From Bacteroidota bacterium (lineage in GTDB: Bacteria > Bacteroidota > Bacteroidia > Flavobacteriales > Weeksellaceae): a stretch of DNA of 9,815 nt. The translations under genes were made by a program, and so were the position numbers. Shown here piece after piece: positions 7,318 through 9,815 of this stretch. Each line of letters starts with the position of its first letter. The stretch's first letter is position 1. The notes beneath the pieces were generated by a model. It saw only the letters and a list, made by a program, of their open reading frames with translations, made no database searches and was not told the DNA's origin. Where the stretch lies: positions 1-9,815 of the forward strand of contig JAEWOM010000215.1 of assembly GCA_023399675.1 (NCBI GenBank). Reading direction: 5' to 3'.

Positions 7318-7339
7318 ATTCGTTTCAGAATAAACGAAT
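7318..7339. repeat. Perfect inverted repeat upstream of the receptor promoter
   Basis: ATTCGTTT (7318-7325), six bases, then AAACGAAT (7332-7339): eight of eight positions match. It occupies the spacer between the receptor's -7 box and where its -33 element should be. Its position and symmetry suit a binding site for a dimeric regulator, but no regulator is known for it here. Confidence 0.5.
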
Positions 7340-7370
7340 GCAGCGGTGTGAAAAATTATTTCATAAAAAT

Positions 7371-7400
7371 TTGCCCGGTTCAATTTTAATTCTACATTTG
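7371..7400 (+). promoter_or_regulatory. Consensus promoter of the BlaI-M56 operon
   Basis: TTG at 7371-7373, exactly 19 bases, then TACATTTG at 7393-7400, a full match to the Bacteroidetes consensus. The predicted transcript start is near 7405, giving a leader of about 20 bases. The -7 box is contained in the first BlaI-type operator. Confidence 0.8.
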
Positions 7401-7404
7401 TAGA
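7391..7404. promoter_or_regulatory. BlaI/MecI-type operator 1
   Basis: TCTACA, TT, TGTAGA: a perfect palindrome with the TACA-N2-TGTA core known for BlaI and MecI operators. It covers the whole -7 box, so a bound repressor would block the polymerase. Confidence 0.72.
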
Positions 7405-7410
7405 ACGAAA

Positions 7411-7422
7411 TACAATTTTGTA
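7411..7422. promoter_or_regulatory. BlaI/MecI-type operator 2
   Basis: TACAA, TT, TTGTA: a second perfect palindrome, with a TACA-N4-TGTA core, 3 bases before the repressor's ATG. Its half-sites are two bases further apart than in operator 1. It lies 20 bases, about two helical turns, from the first, which would put two bound dimers on nearly the same face of the DNA. Confidence 0.6.
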
Positions 7423-7425
7423 GAA

Positions 7426-7800
7426 ATGGAAAAGTTAACAGAAGCCGAAAAGGCAATTATGGATGTGCTTTGGGATCAGGAAAAAGCATTCATGAAAGAT
7501 ATCATCGAAGCTCTGCCGGAGCCAAAACCGGCTGCAAGTACGGTAGCAACACTGCTGAAACGTATGCAGAATAAGAAACTTGTCGGTTATAAAACGTACG
7601 GTAATTCCCGCGAATATTTCCCGATGGTGGCAAAAGGCCGCTATTTCACACAGGAAATGAACGGACTGATAAACCGGTTTTTCGACAGTTCTGTTTCGCA
7701 GTTTGCCTCGTTCTTTACTGCGAATGACAAGTTAAGTAAAGCAGAACTCGAAGAAATAAAAGAAATCATAGAAAGTGCCATCGAAAAAAAGAAAGCGTGA
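7426..7800 (+). CDS. BlaI/MecI/CopY-family transcriptional repressor
   Basis: 124 residues, the full usual length. The N-terminal winged helix (about 1-72) starts L-T-E-A-E-x-x-I-M-D-V-L-W, and its recognition helix is S-T-V-A-T-L-L-K-R-M at 38-47, followed by the wing (about 52-66, G-Y-K-T-Y-G-N-S-R-E-Y). The C-terminal helices (about 73-124) carry L-S-K-A-E-L-E-E and should form the dimer. Family members bind TACA/TGTA palindromes as dimers and are inactivated by a partner membrane protease. Two such palindromes lie in its own promoter region, so it probably represses itself and the M56 gene. The next gene starts within its stop codon, which ties the two together. The stimulus is unknown. 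In Bacteroidetes this pair is widespread and mostly not linked to beta-lactam resistance. Confidence 0.95.
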   Translation: MEKLTEAEKAIMDVLWDQEKAFMKDIIEALPEPKPAASTVATLLKRMQNKKLVGYKTYGNSREYFPMVAKGRYFTQEMNGLINRFFDSSVSQFASFFTANDKLSKAELEEIKEIIESAIEKKKA

Positions 7801-9221
7801 TGGAAACGTATATCTGGAAAGTAATTTTATGTTCGGCCATATTCCTGGTAATTTACTATACACTGTTGGAAAGGCTGAAAAACCATCATTTCAAGCGGTT
7901 TTATCTGATTGCAGCACTCGTCTTTTCGATTACAGTGCCTTTGCTGCGTATTTCTTACGGTGTACAAATCATAGAATCACCTGCAGCAGCGTCGGAATTT
8001 ATTGCGGTTAACGGAACAGCTTTTACGCCCAAGACATCATTTTTCACCACAGAAAACATACTGTATTTTCTGTATTCCGCAGTTACTTTAATCCTGCTCC
8101 TGCGATTTGTACGTAACCTGCTGAAAATCCGAAAACAAATCATCCGCGGGGATGAAAAGCAAGTGGAGAACTGTTCGCTGATACTGCTGCAGGAAAAAGT
8201 GTCGCCACACAGTTTCTTACATTATATCTTCCTGAATAAACACGATTTTGAAACCGGCATTATCGACCGAAAAATTATCCGACATGAGCAAGCTCACGCA
8301 GTACAGAAGCACAGTATTGATTTGATTTTCATAGAATTACTGCTGGTGTTTTTCTGGTTTAACCCGGCCCTTTATTTTTATAAAAAAGCGATGCTCACCA
8401 ACCACGAATTTCTGGCCGATGATGCTGTTCTGAAAAAGGGAATTTCTATTGAAGATTATCAGAATCTGCTCTATAATTCTCTCTCTGAAAATAACTCCAA
8501 ACTGACCAACTCCTTTAATATTAACAACATCAAAAAAAGATTTAAGATGATGAACACACCTAAAACACGGTTCGACTCATGGATTTCACTGAGCACTGTA
8601 CCGATTGCTGCCCTGCTGTTTTTTGCTTTCGTGAATAAAATTCCGGCGCAGATCATTCAGAATAAAACAGAAAAAAAGAATGTGCAAAAGGCAGAAGTAT
8701 CGGCAAAAAAAGCAGAAATTCAAACGAAAAACAGTTCTGCTCTGGAGACTTCGGATTCAGCAATTCAGCGTTTGGATCAAGTAGAAACTCTGTCGGAAAA
8801 TCCCCAACAACCAATGGACACCATACGACCGAAGAAAACCGCAGCAACCAAGTCGGTAATCAATGTAGAGGAAATTCAAAAAACAACTGAAGCAGCAACT
8901 CAGAAAAGGAATCTGGAGACCGATGATATACCAGCAGAATATCCCGGAGGTACGAGTAAGTTGCGCGAGGCAATCGTAAACAATTTTGATTTTTCGAAAA
9001 TGAAAGGCAAGCAGGGGCTCCACAAAGGAGTTGTTTGGATTATGATACCTCATAATTCTCCTTATCCCGATTTGTTTTTTGAATTTGAGGACGAAGATAT
9101 GTTGGCTGCCGTGCAGGAAGCTGTTTCCAAGGCTATGACAGAAAAATGGAAACCGGCGACTAAAGACGGCAAACCCGTAGATTACAAGCTGAAACTGCCA
9201 ATCAGTATGAGTTTTGAGTAA
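7800..9221 (+). CDS. M56-family (BlaR1-like) membrane metallopeptidase with TonB-like C-terminal domain
   Basis: 473 residues from the ATG at 7800, which overlaps the repressor's TGA by one base (TGATG). A GTG one codon earlier is possible but less likely. Membrane helices are visible at about 5-22, 34-52, 86-105, 172-190 and 262-280. The zinc site is H-E-Q-A-H at 162-166, with N-H-E-F-L-A-D-D at 201-208 supplying the third ligand (probably Glu203). Residues 285-377 form a charged Lys/Glu/Thr-rich linker. The last ~95 residues begin P-A-E-Y-P-G-G, continue with L-R-E-A-I-V-N-N-F, and end W-K-P-A, D-G-K-P-V and L-P-I-S, as in TonB C-terminal domains. There is no penicillin-binding sensor domain. 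By family logic it senses an envelope signal and cleaves, or causes cleavage of, the BlaI-type repressor. The TonB-like tail may be the periplasmic sensor or may contact an outer-membrane protein. Confidence 0.92.
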   Translation: METYIWKVILCSAIFLVIYYTLLERLKNHHFKRFYLIAALVFSITVPLLRISYGVQIIESPAAASEFIAVNGTAFTPKTSFFTTENILYFLYSAVTLILLLRFVRNLLKIRKQIIRGDEKQVENCSLILLQEKVSPHSFLHYIFLNKHDFETGIIDRKIIRHEQAHAVQKHSIDLIFIELLLVFFWFNPALYFYKKAMLTNHEFLADDAVLKKGISIEDYQNLLYNSLSENNSKLTNSFNINNIKKRFKMMNTPKTRFDSWISLSTVPIAALLFFAFVNKIPAQIIQNKTEKKNVQKAEVSAKKAEIQTKNSSALETSDSAIQRLDQVETLSENPQQPMDTIRPKKTAATKSVINVEEIQKTTEAATQKRNLETDDIPAEYPGGTSKLREAIVNNFDFSKMKGKQGLHKGVVWIMIPHNSPYPDLFFEFEDEDMLAAVQEAVSKAMTEKWKPATKDGKPVDYKLKLPISMSFE

Positions 9222-9249
9222 ACAGCACGATATCAAGGGATCTAAATGA

Positions 9250-9278
9250 AAAAGGCACTGAAATTCTCAGTGCCTTTT
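9250..9278. terminator. Two-way terminator between the M56 gene and glutamate dehydrogenase
   Basis: A perfect 12-pair inverted repeat: AAAAGGCACTGA (9250-9261), five-base loop, TCAGTGCCTTTT (9267-9278). A-runs on one side and T-runs on the other allow it to work in both directions. It lies 28 bases past the M56 stop and 21 bases past the stop of the convergent glutamate dehydrogenase. Nothing else is seen in the 78-base gap. Confidence 0.88.
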
Positions 9279-9299
9279 CTATTATTTTGGAAGAGGTCA

Positions 9300-9815
9300 T
9301 TAAACGACACCCTGTGCAAGCATGGCTTCCGCTACTTTTACGAAACCGGCAATATTCGCTCCTTTCACGTAGTTTACGTATCCGTCTTCTTCGCGCCCAT
9401 AATCGCGACAGGCTTTGTGAATTCCCACCATGATGTCCTTCAGCCTTGCATCCACTTCTTCAGAAGTCCAGTTCAAACGGATGGAATTCTGCGTCATTTC
9501 CAGACCGGAAGTTGCAACACCACCGGCATTGGATGCTTTACCAGGACTGAAAAGAACTTTATTATCGAGGAAATAGTTGATAGCTTCCAGTGTTGAAGGC
9601 ATGTTCGCCGCTTCCGTAACACATATACAACCGTTTGCAACGAGATTTTTTGCATCTTCGATATCCAATTCATTCTGTGTTGCAGAAGGGAATGCCACAT
9701 CACATTTCACTTCCCAAGGTCGTTTTCCTGCTTCGAACTTTGCATTTGGAAAACGCTTCACGTAATCTGCTGCTCTGTTGTTTCCACTGGCTCTCAGTTC
9801 CAGCAGGTATTCGAT
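9300..9815 (-). CDS. gdhA: NADP-type glutamate dehydrogenase, C-terminal 171 residues (partial)
   Basis: The frame is open from the right edge to the stop at 9300, so the N-terminal part, with the glutamate-binding lysine region, lies outside. The visible part is very close to hexameric bacterial GdhA: C-D-V-A-F-P-S-A-T-Q-N-E-L-D, then E-A-A-N-M-P-S-T, P-G-K-A-S-N-A-G-G-V-A-T-S-G-L-E-M, Q-N-S-I-R-L-x-W, and the end G-A-N-I-A-G-F-V-K-V-A-E-A-M-L-A-Q-G-V. The enzyme reductively aminates 2-oxoglutarate to glutamate in the cytosol. NADP use is inferred from the family (GdhA of about 450 residues), since the cofactor-specifying loop is only partly in view. No defect is seen in the part present. 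Confidence 0.95.
   Translation of the reverse strand: MEYLLELRASGNNRAADYVKRFPNAKFEAGKRPWEVKCDVAFPSATQNELDIEDAKNLVANGCICVTEAANMPSTLEAINYFLDNKVLFSPGKASNAGGVATSGLEMTQNSIRLNWTSEEVDARLKDIMVGIHKACRDYGREEDGYVNYVKGANIAGFVKVAEAMLAQGVV

Noticed and set aside
7797..7799. GTG start for the M56 peptidase
   Set aside because: The adjoining ATG at 7800 gives the same protein less one residue and the common TGATG overlap.
8757..9236. 159-codon open frame on the minus strand
   Set aside because: It lies wholly opposite the linker and TonB-like domain of the M56 gene. Its Cys/Phe-rich product resembles no family and is an antisense shadow.
9246..9596. 116-codon open frame on the plus strand
   Set aside because: It starts in the terminator hairpin and runs antisense to glutamate dehydrogenase, whose conservation explains the sequence.

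Overview
The window looks like chromosome from a Bacteroidota bacterium, most likely a Flavobacteriia member close to the Chryseobacterium group. The grounds are the gene families (a lipoprotein with an N-terminal Ig-like domain, an HU-CCDC81-type membrane protein, a TonB-dependent receptor, a BlaI/M56 pair whose peptidase carries a TonB-like tail), the lack of Shine-Dalgarno sequences, and several matches to the Bacteroidetes promoter (TTG, 19 bases, TAnnTTTG). I see no insertion sequence, phage gene, tRNA, rRNA or CRISPR array. This is ordinary core-like chromosome with some well-preserved regulatory DNA.

Layout. Positions 1-7111 are read entirely on the minus strand. From right to left they hold: a TonB-dependent receptor led by a TPP riboswitch (7111-5003); a terminator that runs straight into the promoter of the next unit; a tightly packed three-gene unit of HU-CCDC81-type membrane protein, acyl-CoA thioesterase and D-2-hydroxyacid dehydrogenase (4906-2667, gaps of about 20 bases) ending at a hairpin terminator near 2540; a serine-hydrolase lipoprotein of the beta-lactamase fold (2423-1155); and an Ig-like-domain lipoprotein that runs off the left edge. 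On the plus strand, 7426-9221 hold a BlaI/MecI-family repressor and an M56 metallopeptidase in a stop/start-overlapping operon. A two-way terminator near 9264 separates them from the convergent 3' end of glutamate dehydrogenase, which runs off the right edge.

The centre of interest is the divergent control region 7112-7425. On the receptor side there are a -7 box, a perfect 8-base inverted repeat just upstream of it, and a compact TPP aptamer, which together suggest a thiamin-repressed outer-membrane uptake gene. On the repressor side there is a consensus promoter whose -7 box lies inside a perfect TACA/TGTA palindrome. A second such palindrome lies just before the start codon, which fits autoregulation by the BlaI-family protein and relief by the neighbouring M56 protease. 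I did not find convincing evidence of an entirely new system. The best leads are these regulatory sites and the domain architecture of the M56 protein.
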